From Geobacter sp. (lineage in GTDB: Bacteria > Desulfobacterota > Desulfuromonadia > Geobacterales > Pseudopelobacteraceae), in contig JANYBN010000078.1 in NCBI GenBank assembly GCA_025360785.1, positions 1 to 41,477 on the forward strand: a stretch of DNA of 41,477 nt, given 5' to 3'. The notes beneath the pieces are model-generated. The model had not been told where the DNA came from and made no database searches. It worked only from the letters and a program-made list of their open reading frames with translations. Below are positions 28,351-36,735 of this stretch, piece by piece (position 1 is the first letter of the stretch; every line of letters begins with the position of its first letter). Position numbers and translations under genes: made by a program.

Positions 28351-29645
28351 CAGAAACGCGGCCCCATCGGCGAAGCGCTAGCTCCCGCTCCCGCCTTTTT
28401 CCTGGCATCACCGCCTACCTGCTCGATGATGACTTCATCACCTTCTTTGAGTTCACTTTCAGTCAGCTCAATGCTGCTGTTGTTGGCAATGCCGGTTTTC
28501 ACCGGTGAGGCGACCGGTTTGCCCTCACGGAGGATATAGACCTTCAGCCCCCCCCCTTTGCCTCTGCCGGGGCCTCCTTTGCCACCACCATTTGGTTTGC
28601 CGCCACCGCCTGGTCTTTGAACGGAAGCACTTTTCTGATCACCGGAAGCGCCGGAGCGTTCACCTCCTGCTGCCTTCTCTTTCGTCTCTTCACCCTTGGT
28701 TTTCGGCTTGAAGCGCAGGGCGGCCGGAGGCAGTTTGAGCGCATCGTCCTTTTTAGCCACTTCAATCGATACGTTGGCCGTCATACCCGGTTTCAGCTTC
28801 AAATCGCTATTGTCAACAGTGACTACCACCACGTAGGTGACGACATTCTGGGTGATGACCGGCGCGGAGCGAATCTGGATTACTTGTCCCCTGAAGATCT
28901 GCTCCGGATAGGAATCTACGGTGAAGCCGGCTTTCTGCTGCAGCGCGATGCGGCTGATATCGGCTTCGTCCACACTAACCTCGATCTGCATTTTGGTCAG
29001 ATCCTGGGCAATAGTGAAGAGCGTCGGGGTCGAAAATGAGGCGGCAACGGTCTGGCCGACATCTATGGCGCGGGAGATCACCACACCATCGACCGGTGAG
29101 CGGATGACCGAATAGCGCAGGTTGGCTCTGGACTGCATCAGCGCGCCGCGACTCTGGGCGATGCTTCCTTCGGCTCCCTTTGCCGCTGCTTTGGCCGACT
29201 GGAGTGCCGTTTCACTGACATCATAGTCACCCTGCGAGATGATGCCGTCGCTCAGCAGTTTTTTGTTGCGATTCAAGGTTCTTTCGGCATCCGCCTGAGT
29301 TACCCTGGCTTTTTGCAGGTTGGCCTCGGCGCTGAGATAGTTTCCCTGAGACTGTTCCACCGAAGCGTTGAACAGCGACGGGTCGATCTCGGCAATGGCC
29401 TGCCCTTTTTTGACCCGCGAGTTGAAATCGACATAAAGCTTCTGGATCGTGCCGGACACCTGGGTGCCGACCTGAACCGTGGTTACCGCTGACAGGTTGC
29501 CGGTAGCAGCAACCGTCGAGACAATCGTGCCGCGTTCGATTTTGGCGGTCTTGTAGCTGACCTCCGGAGTCCGTTTGTAGAAGAAATAGCCGGCAACACC
29601 GGCAACAACGAGTACCACAGTCAGAATAATCACTATTTTTTTCAT
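28350..29645 (-). CDS. macA: MacA-like periplasmic membrane fusion protein
   Basis: 431 residues. N-terminal membrane anchor (IVIILTVVLVVAGVAGYFFY), then lipoyl halves (GTQVSGTIQKLYVDFNSRVKKGQ and VIRSPVDGVVISRAIDVGQTVA), a coiled-coil hairpin between them, and beta-barrel. Between ~315 and 365 it has an unusual Gly/Lys/Pro-rich linker (GGGGKPNGGGKGGPGRGKGGG) before the membrane-proximal strands; the C-terminus is Ala/Gly-rich. It connects the MacB-type ABC pair to the outer-membrane channel encoded just upstream. Confidence 0.9.
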   Translation of the reverse strand: MKKIVIILTVVLVVAGVAGYFFYKRTPEVSYKTAKIERGTIVSTVAATGNLSAVTTVQVGTQVSGTIQKLYVDFNSRVKKGQAIAEIDPSLFNASVEQSQGNYLSAEANLQKARVTQADAERTLNRNKKLLSDGIISQGDYDVSETALQSAKAAAKGAEGSIAQSRGALMQSRANLRYSVIRSPVDGVVISRAIDVGQTVAASFSTPTLFTIAQDLTKMQIEVSVDEADISRIALQQKAGFTVDSYPEQIFRGQVIQIRSAPVITQNVVTYVVVVTVDNSDLKLKPGMTANVSIEVAKKDDALKLPPAALRFKPKTKGEETKEKAAGGERSGASGDQKSASVQRPGGGGKPNGGGKGGPGRGKGGGLKVYILREGKPVASPVKTGIANNSSIELTESELKEGDEVIIEQVGGDARKKAGAGASASPMGPRF

Positions 29646-29672
29646 TGCTTCACATCCCTTGGAATTTGGTTA

Positions 29673-31160
29673 CTACCGGGTGGCTTTATAGAGTCGGTTC
29701 ACTTCATTCTCATCAAGACTAATCCCCTGACGTTCCGTAAGCTCACCGGTCGTCTGCCATAGCTTGGTAATGGCGTTGTTATACGTAACCAGCGCGCTGA
29801 TCTGATTGTTTTTGGCGATGCTCCGGTCATTCTCAACATCAAGCACATCCTTGGTCGTCGCCAGTCCGACTTCGTTTTTGCGGATAAAAGCCCGGAGACG
29901 TTCCTCGGCAAAAGCTACACCCCGATCAGCGACTTCGATCTGTTTATAGCCGGTGCTGATCCCTCGCAACGACGACCTGACGTCATTTGTGATACTCTGT
30001 TCGAGACTCTGTATTTGAAGATAGGCCTGTTCAACCTTCAAGCGACTTTTCCGGTAGTCGTTCTCTGCCGCGTTATTACCAAGGGGATACGAAAAGATCA
30101 TCCCGATACTCCAGCCAGGATTGTCAAACGAACCGATTTTGCCGAGATCTCGCGAATAGCTGCTGTCAACGGCGTTGAGACCAGCAGACGCGTTCAGCGA
30201 AAGATCTGGTTTAAGCTTGTTGTTGAACACTCTTGTCTGCAATTCAATCAGCTCAAGGTTGCGTCTCTGTTCCTGCAGATCAGGGCGGGAGAGAGCGCGC
30301 TTAATGGCAGCTTCATCGACCGTGGTATAGAGTTCACGTGAGGGTTGATCCTTGATCTGAATATCGATCCGCGGATCAAGCTGCAACAGCAGACGCACAA
30401 CATCAACCTGATCATTGACAGCTTTCTCGGCATCGATAAGATCCTTTTCGCGGGTCACAACGCCAAATTCGGCATTCAGAATCTCCATGGCCGGCAACAC
30501 ACCTGCAGCAACTCTCGATTTGGTCTCGGAGAGTATTTTGCGCGCCAGTTCCAGCGAGATTTTCTTTGCGTTCAGTTCCTCACGCAGACTGTATAATTTG
30601 AAGTACTCATTCCTGACCTGGGCCACGGTGGTTAGCAGCCGCGTTTTAAGCCGCTCCAGAGAGGCATATTTAGCGAGCTGCGAAATGCGGATATTCGCTT
30701 CCGTAACCTCTCTCCCCATATTCTTCAATAGCGGCTGACTGAAAGAGAGGCCAACTCCGCTCTGCCAGTAATTCTGAAGCTGTGTTGATGAATTGTTGGC
30801 ATTGTAGGCGTTATTGAAATTAAGTGCCGCTGTACCGCCGCTCCCAAACAGTTGGCTGACAGATGCATTCAAGATTAACGACTGTGTGCTGCTGACCGTG
30901 CCACCGGCGTTTGCCTGGGCAGCGGAGTTGTCGCTGTAGGCCGCCTGGGCGTTGAATAGCGGGTCATAGATTGCCCGGTTGCGGTTGACATCCGCTTCAA
31001 ACTGCGCCGGGTTATAGAATTCTGCCCGGACATCAAGGTTTTTCTCAACCGCAATACTGATGGCTTCATTCAACGACAGCGCTTGTGGCGATGGTTCGGC
31101 ACCGGCACTCCGGGCAGCAATGGATACAAACAACATGGCGACGGCGACGGTGACTTTCAC
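29673..31160 (-). CDS. TolC-family outer-membrane channel
   Basis: About 495 residues with an N-terminal signal (VTVAVAMLFVSIAARSAGA) and no lipobox. Two outer-membrane-efflux repeats are seen, with ALSRPDLQEQRRNLELIELQ and VAFAEERLRAFIRKNEVGLATTKDVLDVEND typical of TolC-like proteins. The frame goes back to ATG 31181, but GTG 31160 is preferred: GAGAGG precedes it at the right distance and the signal peptide then starts correctly. It is the first gene of the tripartite ABC pump operon, divergent from baeS, with 11-bp direct repeats in between. Confidence 0.88.
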   Translation of the reverse strand: MKVTVAVAMLFVSIAARSAGAEPSPQALSLNEAISIAVEKNLDVRAEFYNPAQFEADVNRNRAIYDPLFNAQAAYSDNSAAQANAGGTVSSTQSLILNASVSQLFGSGGTAALNFNNAYNANNSSTQLQNYWQSGVGLSFSQPLLKNMGREVTEANIRISQLAKYASLERLKTRLLTTVAQVRNEYFKLYSLREELNAKKISLELARKILSETKSRVAAGVLPAMEILNAEFGVVTREKDLIDAEKAVNDQVDVVRLLLQLDPRIDIQIKDQPSRELYTTVDEAAIKRALSRPDLQEQRRNLELIELQTRVFNNKLKPDLSLNASAGLNAVDSSYSRDLGKIGSFDNPGWSIGMIFSYPLGNNAAENDYRKSRLKVEQAYLQIQSLEQSITNDVRSSLRGISTGYKQIEVADRGVAFAEERLRAFIRKNEVGLATTKDVLDVENDRSIAKNNQISALVTYNNAITKLWQTTGELTERQGISLDENEVNRLYKATR

Positions 31161-31284
31161 AATTTCAGACCTCTCGTGCATAAAAACTGCAGTGTTTAAA
31201 TAAGAACGACGAAATACTCCGCAGGCTTACGGCGCAGAAAGTAATTCCGTATCAGTGACGTGAAATCACAATACTGCAACAATG

Positions 31285-31317
31285 TGGAGTGAATATGGAG
31301 TGAATGTGGATTTTTGC
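31285..31317. promoter_or_regulatory. Three 11-bp direct repeats, candidate BaeR operator
   Basis: TGGAGTGAATA, TGGAGTGAATG and TGGATTTTTGC stand head to tail (31285, 31296, 31307). An 11-bp period suits an OmpR/PhoB-family dimer or oligomer. The core ATGGAG is also in the complement of the E. coli BaeR box (GCCAAT-H-ATGGAGAAAAA). It lies between the divergent TolC-family gene and baeS, so it could control both. Binding is inferred. Confidence 0.55.
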
Positions 31318-31413
31318 CTGTAGCGCGGAATGACACTTTCTATTTTAGTGAAACCTGATTACGATACATGATGCTGAAGCAGTAAAATACTCGTGGCTCA
31401 AGGGCTTTGAACG

Positions 31414-32853
31414 ATGAAATTGAATGTAACTCACAGAGTTTTTCTGGCAATTCTCGCCGCAAACGCAATCATTGTTCTCTGCATGTTCCTGATCATGCAG
31501 TGGAGTATGGACCGCGGTTTTCTCAAATACGTCGACCAGCTGGAACAAAACCGAATGGAGCGCCTGGCGACCAAGCTGGGACGAGCGTATGGCGAATCCG
31601 GTGGGTGGACGTTTATTCAACAATCACCCGACATCATTTCCCAACTAATCGGCGATACAGTTGTCGAAGGCTCCACCCCATTCACCTCCTCACCGCCTGC
31701 AAATGAAGCCGGTCAGGAGCACTCCAATCAACCTGAACCATCTCCGACTAGACGCTTCCATCGTTTGGAAAGGCGTATTCTGCTACTGGATGCCGGGCGA
31801 AAGCCGCTTTTCGGCACCAGTAATCCAGCGGATATCGAACTTTTTAATCCGATAACGGACAAAGGTATGGTGATCGGCTATCTGGGATTGCATCCCAGTA
31901 AATTCATCTCGGATATCCATCAGCTCAGATTTGTCAAGGAGCAGAAGCTTATTTTCGCTCTCGTTGCCCTGCTAATGCTGCTTGTCGCAGTGACGATTTC
32001 ACTGCCGCTGGCACGTCTTCTGGTCCGTCCGCTCAAAAAACTGGCGGCAGCCACCGGTCATCTTTCATCGGGGCGATATGATGTCCGGGTTCCCGTCGAT
32101 TCTGACGACGAGTTCGGCCATCTATCCCGGGATTTTAACGCCCTGGCGTTGAGTCTCGACAATAATGAACAGGCCAGACGCCAGTTTGTGGCTGATATAT
32201 CGCATGAATTACGGACTCCGTTGGCCATTCTGGGGGGAGAAATTGAGGCTATCCAGGACGGGATCCAGGATCTCTCACTTGAATCCATCGGCTCCCTCCA
32301 GGTCGAGGTTTTCAGGCTTAACCGGCTGGTTGACGATCTGTACCAACTGGCGCTTTCCGATGTCGGGGCCCTTGCCTACCGGAAATATGATGTAAATCTG
32401 ACCGATATCCTGAACGAAGCGATAGATCGTGTCCGATCGAAGCTTACGGAAAGATCGTTGACACTTAAAGCCACCCTGCCGCAAGACCCGGTTATTGTCT
32501 TTGCCGACCCCGAGCGGTTAGCGCAGCTATTCGATAATCTGCTCAATAATTCGTTGAAATATACGGATTCCGGAGGGAAGCTCGACATAGCGCTCGAAGC
32601 GGCGCATGCGGGGGTAACTGTTGATATCAAGGATAGCGAGCCGGGAGTTACGGAAAAAGAGAGGGGGGAGCTGTTTGACCGCCTCTACCGGGTGGAAGGA
32701 TCGCGCAACAGGTCTTCCGGCGGCGCTGGTCTTGGACTTGCCATCTGCCGCAATATCGTCGCGGCTCACGAGGGGGCGATAGAGGCGTTCCAATCACCGC
32801 TCGGGGGGGTCTGGATACGCATAACCCTGCCCGTGTCCGAGGGGCTCCGATGA
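31414..32853 (+). CDS. baeS: Sensor histidine kinase (BaeS-like)
   Basis: 479 residues. TM1 about residues 7-28, a ~150-residue periplasmic sensor, TM2 about 175-205, HAMP (RPLKKLAAATGHLSSGRYDVRVPVDSDDEFG), then HisKA with His264 in ADISHELRTPLAIL. The N-box is NNLLNNSLKYTDSGG. The G1 box is DSEPGV, not DxGxG, as in E. coli BaeS (DSAPGV), and is followed by LYRVEGSRNRSSGGAGLGLAICRNIV, another strong BaeS match. BaeS senses envelope stress and toxic compounds. It overlaps baeR by ATGA. Confidence 0.9.
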   Translation: MKLNVTHRVFLAILAANAIIVLCMFLIMQWSMDRGFLKYVDQLEQNRMERLATKLGRAYGESGGWTFIQQSPDIISQLIGDTVVEGSTPFTSSPPANEAGQEHSNQPEPSPTRRFHRLERRILLLDAGRKPLFGTSNPADIELFNPITDKGMVIGYLGLHPSKFISDIHQLRFVKEQKLIFALVALLMLLVAVTISLPLARLLVRPLKKLAAATGHLSSGRYDVRVPVDSDDEFGHLSRDFNALALSLDNNEQARRQFVADISHELRTPLAILGGEIEAIQDGIQDLSLESIGSLQVEVFRLNRLVDDLYQLALSDVGALAYRKYDVNLTDILNEAIDRVRSKLTERSLTLKATLPQDPVIVFADPERLAQLFDNLLNNSLKYTDSGGKLDIALEAAHAGVTVDIKDSEPGVTEKERGELFDRLYRVEGSRNRSSGGAGLGLAICRNIVAAHEGAIEAFQSPLGGVWIRITLPVSEGLR

Positions 32854-33527
32854 ATGACTTGATTCTGATTGTCGAAGACGAACCCAAGCTGGCGCGACTC
32901 CTGAGTAATTATCTGAGTCAGGCGGGATATGATACGGAATGCCTGGAAAATGGCCTTGAGGTACTGCCAACGGTTCACGAAAGAATGCCGGCCCTGATAC
33001 TGCTCGATTTGATGCTGCCGGGGAAGAACGGCATAGACATCTGCAAGGAGATCCGATCGTTTTCGACGGTGCCTATCATCATGGTCACCGCCCGTATTGA
33101 GGAAATAGACCGGCTCTTAGGTCTTGAACTCGGTGCCGATGATTACATTTGCAAGCCGTTCAGCCCCAGGGAGGTGGTGGCCCGCGTCAAGGCGGTGCTG
33201 CGGAGAAGCGCCAGCGAACAGCCGACAGGGGTGAACAACGCACTTCAATTGGACGCGGAGCGTTTTCAGGCGAAGCTGCACGGTCATGATCTTGAGCTTA
33301 CCGTTGTTGAGTTCAAACTGCTCAGTTTTCTGGTGGCCAATCCCGGACGCATATACGGACGAATCAAGCTGATGGACCACATCTACCCTGATCAACGGGT
33401 TGTCAGCGATCGCACCATCGACAGCCACATCAAAAACCTGCGCAAGAAGATTGCCGGAGTGTCACCGGAAACGGAACTTATCCACTCAGTCTATGGCGCT
33501 GGATACAAATATGATGCGCTTCAGTGA
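32850..33527 (+). CDS. baeR: Response regulator (BaeR-like)
   Basis: 225 residues, OmpR/PhoB family. Receiver with D9-D10-type acidic pocket (VEDEPKL), phospho-acceptor Asp53 in LILLDLMLPG, and the stretch [37 protein letters not shown], nearly the same as E. coli BaeR. The C-terminal winged helix ends DRTIDSHIKNLRKKI and SVYGAGYKY. In E. coli BaeR activates mdtABC; an mdtABC-like operon is in this window. The nearest candidate site is the 11-bp repeat at 31285. Confidence 0.93.
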   Translation: MNDLILIVEDEPKLARLLSNYLSQAGYDTECLENGLEVLPTVHERMPALILLDLMLPGKNGIDICKEIRSFSTVPIIMVTARIEEIDRLLGLELGADDYICKPFSPREVVARVKAVLRRSASEQPTGVNNALQLDAERFQAKLHGHDLELTVVEFKLLSFLVANPGRIYGRIKLMDHIYPDQRVVSDRTIDSHIKNLRKKIAGVSPETELIHSVYGAGYKYDALQ

Positions 33528-33556
33528 AAAACAGGCCGGATTTCCATGCCGCCTGT
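33527..33556 (-). terminator. Terminator of the LysR gene
   Basis: Read on the minus strand directly after the LysR stop, ACAGGC pairs with GCCTGT and T5 follows. The plus strand can also form the hairpin, so it may serve the convergent baeR too. Confidence 0.6.
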
Positions 33557-34453
33557 TCAATATGTTTTCACCTGTTCCAAAATGCGCAAAAAGGCTAACG
33601 CTGCGGGAGAAAGAGTCCTCCCCTTTCTCTGAACCAGTGAAAAACTGCGGGTTATGGTGAGTCCCGACATTTTTATCGCCACCAACTTACCCTGCTTCAG
33701 CTCCTGGCGAACTGCCATCTCAGAAATAAACGCGATACCGCACCCTGCCAGCACCGCCTGTTTAATCGCTTCGCTGCTTGAGATGGTTGCACCCACCATC
33801 AAGTCACCCGTTTTGATCCCGTGTTGCCTGAGCGCCGCATCAACAACATCATGAGTGCCGGAACCTGTTTCGCGCACGACTATCGACTCCCCAAGGAGAT
33901 CTGTCGGGGCGATATCGGTGCGTCCGCACCAGTGGTGCCCTTTTCGCGCGACCAGAAGAATTTCGTCATGCCCGAGGGGCTTGGATATGAACTGCAAATT
34001 TTCTGCCGCTGTACCGACGACCCCGACCTCGATTTCCTCTGCGAGCAGTTTGTCCAGGATCTCACGGCTGTCGCCGATCTCTACCTTTACAATGATTCCC
34101 GGGGCGCTCGCCCGGAGGGCTGCAATCGCTTTTGGCAGCAGGTATGTGCCGGGGATGGTGCTCCCACCGACAGAGAGTTCGACGCCGTCAGCCTGACGAA
34201 ACCCCAAAATAGCCTGTTCCGTCTCCTTCAGCGACTTGAGAACCTGCCGGGCGTGTACCAGCATGACCTTGCCCGCCTCGGTTGGTATGGCGCCCCTCCT
34301 GGTGCGATCGAACAGCCGAACCCCGCAGGCATCCTCCAGAGTTGCTATATGCTGACTGACGGTCGATTGGGTAATGCAGGCGGCCTCTGCTCCTTTTGAG
34401 AAACTGCCCGAGGTAGCAATGGCCACAAAAACTTCCAGCTGCTTGATATTCAT
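33557..34453 (-). CDS. LysR-family transcriptional regulator
   Basis: 298 residues. N-terminal winged helix-turn-helix MNIKQLEVFVAIATSGSFSKGAEAACITQSTVSQHIATLE, then the usual linker helix and an effector-binding domain (VEIGDSREILDKLLAEEIEVGVVG, IVVRETGSGTHDVV). The latter resembles CysB/Cbl-like and related regulators. It is divergent from the transglutaminase/rhodanese pair 177 bp away, the usual LysR arrangement, so that pair is the likely target. The effector is unknown. Confidence 0.9.
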   Translation of the reverse strand: MNIKQLEVFVAIATSGSFSKGAEAACITQSTVSQHIATLEDACGVRLFDRTRRGAIPTEAGKVMLVHARQVLKSLKETEQAILGFRQADGVELSVGGSTIPGTYLLPKAIAALRASAPGIIVKVEIGDSREILDKLLAEEIEVGVVGTAAENLQFISKPLGHDEILLVARKGHHWCGRTDIAPTDLLGESIVVRETGSGTHDVVDAALRQHGIKTGDLMVGATISSSEAIKQAVLAGCGIAFISEMAVRQELKQGKLVAIKMSGLTITRSFSLVQRKGRTLSPAALAFLRILEQVKTY

Positions 34454-34491
34454 TCGCCCTCCATATCGTAAAAGCCAAATCTAGTCATCGG

Positions 34492-34539
34492 TAATATCGA
34501 ATTTATCAATTTGACATATTAATGAGTCCGGATGAAAAT
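34492..34539 (+). promoter_or_regulatory. Divergent promoter with dyad, likely LysR site
   Basis: TAATAT (34492-34497) and ATATTA (34516-34521) form a dyad 18 bases apart. TTGACA at 34511 and GAAAAT at 34534, 17 bases apart, make a fair promoter for the gene at 34631. The dyad overlaps the -35 box. Confidence 0.4.
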
Positions 34540-34630
34540 GCAAACTTTGTTTTTGAAACTGTATGTTTTGGGTGCCGGCAACTTAGCACTGGGAATTATA
34601 GCAATGCGAACTTGCTTCAAAGGAGAATAA

Positions 34631-35644
34631 ATGAAAAAGAGATTCCGATTAATTGCCACAGTATTGTGCATCCTGACTGCCACTGTTGCTTCCGCCGCAA
34701 ACCGTTCCGGTATCGTTACCCTTGACGTGGATCTGTCCGCTCAGGACGCAGATAAAGAGGCGAAACTCTGGATACCCTATCCGGTGACGGATCGGCACCA
34801 GAAGGTAAGTGACATCAAAGTTTCCGGAGATTTTGCGTCATCCGGTGTCTATACCGATTCAACCTATGGCACTCCGATCCTCTATGCCCAATGGCCAGCC
34901 ACCACGAAGAGCCGCAAGCTCAGCTTCTCCTTTGCCGTAGATCGCCAGGAGATCCGCCAAACGAACCTTCCGACCGTAGAGCCACAGTGGAACCGTGCGG
35001 ATTACGCCGAATATCTGAAACCCACGAGCCTCGGCCCTATCGACGGCGAAGTGAAAAAGCTGGCTGATTCCATTACCAAAGGGAAGAAAACGGTGCTGGA
35101 GAAAGCAAGAGCCATCTATGACTGGTGTTGCAGCAACATGTACCGGGACCCTGGCACGGTTGGATGCGGCAAGGGTGACGTCTGCGCCCTGCTGCAAAAA
35201 CCGGGCGGCAAGTGCACCGACATTTCCTCAGTCTACATTGCCCTCTGCCGGGCGGCAGGTGTTCCGGCTCGCGAAGTGTTCAGCGTCCGGCTCGGTAAAA
35301 AGGCCGAAGAGGATATCACTGCCTACCAGCACTGCTGGGCTGAATTTTTCCTTCCCGGCTACGGCTGGGTAACGGCTGACCCTGCGGATGTGCGCAAGGC
35401 GATGCTGGTAGAGAAGCTGGAGCTGAATGACCCGAAAGCAAAAGCGTACCAAGAGTACTTCTGGGGCGGCATTGATGCGTACCGGGCAGTACTTGCCGTC
35501 GGTCGGGATATTGTCCTCAACCCTCCTCAAGCCGGGACGCCGCTAAATACCTTTGGCTATCCCTACGCCGAAGTCGGCGGCAAAGTCATCGACTTCTACC
35601 AACCGAAAAGCTTTATCTACAGATATGGTTTCAAAGAGAAGTAA
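34631..35644 (+). CDS. Exported transglutaminase-like protease-fold protein
   Basis: 337 residues with a signal peptide (RFRLIATVLCILTATVASA). The transglutaminase-like core has a Cys-His-Asp triad: Cys195 (GGKCTDISSVY), His234 (AYQHCWAEFF) and Asp250 (VTADPADVRK). It resembles bacterial transglutaminase-like proteins with an N-terminal beta domain. These may be peptidases or cross-linkers; the substrate is unknown. AAAGGAGAATAA gives a strong ribosome site. The rhodanese gene follows 38 bases later. Confidence 0.88.
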   Translation: MKKRFRLIATVLCILTATVASAANRSGIVTLDVDLSAQDADKEAKLWIPYPVTDRHQKVSDIKVSGDFASSGVYTDSTYGTPILYAQWPATTKSRKLSFSFAVDRQEIRQTNLPTVEPQWNRADYAEYLKPTSLGPIDGEVKKLADSITKGKKTVLEKARAIYDWCCSNMYRDPGTVGCGKGDVCALLQKPGGKCTDISSVYIALCRAAGVPAREVFSVRLGKKAEEDITAYQHCWAEFFLPGYGWVTADPADVRKAMLVEKLELNDPKAKAYQEYFWGGIDAYRAVLAVGRDIVLNPPQAGTPLNTFGYPYAEVGGKVIDFYQPKSFIYRYGFKEK

Positions 35645-35682
35645 CATTTAATGAAGTACATCATATTACAGAGGAGTTTACA

Positions 35683-36438
35683 GTGAAATTGATCCGTTCA
35701 GGATGTGCCGTGCTGCTGGTTTTGTGTATGTGGTTCTCGCTGGCAATAGCCGCAGATAAAGTTAAAGCTCCTTTCAAGGTACTAACAAGCGAAGAGCTCA
35801 AGACGGTGATCGACCAGAAGGCTCCCGGCCTTATCGTTATCGACTCCCGGAGTGCCGAAGAATACCAGGAAGTACACATCAAAAACGCTCTCAGCATTCC
35901 GTTGTCAAAACTTGAGAAAGATGCCGGGCTGTTGCCGGCGGCAAAGGATGCCAGACTGGTATTCTACTGCAACGGCATCAAATGCGGCAAAAGCGGCAAA
36001 TCGGCAAAAATAGCGACAGACAACGGTTACAGCGACGTGTCTGTCTATGCCGAGGGCATGCCGGTCTGGGAGGAGAAGGGATACTCCATCTATGCCGGGC
36101 CGGATTATGAGAAGAAGGTCGTAACATCCAGGCTGAAGCCCGCTGAACTCAAGGCGGTTCTGGATACAAAACCCGAGTCCATCACACTCGTTGACGTACG
36201 TGATCCAAACGAGTACGCCGAAGCTCACATTCCAGGGGCCATCAATATCCCGGTCACTAATTTTGCTGCCGGGTCAGGAACACTGGACAAGGGCAAAAAG
36301 ATCGTTGTCTACTGCAATTCCGGCGGGCGCAGCTACAACGCCTATCGCAAACTGCAGAAGCTTGCCTATCCGACGATCGGCCAGGTTATTTTTGCCGATT
36401 GGCAGGCAGAAAAGCTTCCCGTTGTGAAACAGCAGTAG
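35683..36438 (+). CDS. Exported double-domain rhodanese
   Basis: 251 residues. A GTG start with GAGGAG before it and a signal peptide (AVLLVLCMWFSLAIAA). Domain 1, ~33-135, has YCNGIKCGKSGKSA with Cys96 and Cys101; domain 2, ~150-245, has YCNSGGRSYNA with Cys211 as the usual active-site Cys. Rhodaneses transfer sulfane sulfur to thiophilic acceptors. Both domains keep a Cys, unlike classical two-domain rhodaneses where domain 1 is inactive. Probably periplasmic and cotranscribed with the transglutaminase-like gene. Confidence 0.9.
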   Translation: MKLIRSGCAVLLVLCMWFSLAIAADKVKAPFKVLTSEELKTVIDQKAPGLIVIDSRSAEEYQEVHIKNALSIPLSKLEKDAGLLPAAKDARLVFYCNGIKCGKSGKSAKIATDNGYSDVSVYAEGMPVWEEKGYSIYAGPDYEKKVVTSRLKPAELKAVLDTKPESITLVDVRDPNEYAEAHIPGAINIPVTNFAAGSGTLDKGKKIVVYCNSGGRSYNAYRKLQKLAYPTIGQVIFADWQAEKLPVVKQQ

Positions 36439-36472
36439 ACTGTCCGGCCCCATCCGCTTTTAACCCAAGAGC

Positions 36473-36590
36473 AATTTAACGCAGAGGACGCAGAGGAAAC
36501 CTGAAACAACCTGAGGTTCCGTCAATAACATTCGGGACCAAAAAGGTGTCATCTTGTTTTTCCTCTGCGTACTCTGCGGTAACTGCTTTA
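36473..36590. repeat. Interspersed inverted repeat, copy A (CTCTGCG type)
   Basis: GCAGAGGACGCAGAGGAAA (from 36481) pairs with TTTCCTCTGCGTACTCTGC (from about 36560). The right arm and the following CTGCTTTATTC recur at 39096-39150. No gene is supported in 36439-36735 other than this repeat and the leuC upstream region. Confidence 0.65.
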
Positions 36591-36735
36591 TTCAGGTTTA
36601 ATATAAATATCCATCCCGCCGCCAGTAATGCCCCCCCAATTTAGTTGAGTGTAATCAAAAAAAAGTTCACCAGTTTACTTTTTCCCGACAGCTATGCTAC
36701 AAGTTTATCAATACTGAACCATGCGAGGTCGAAAA

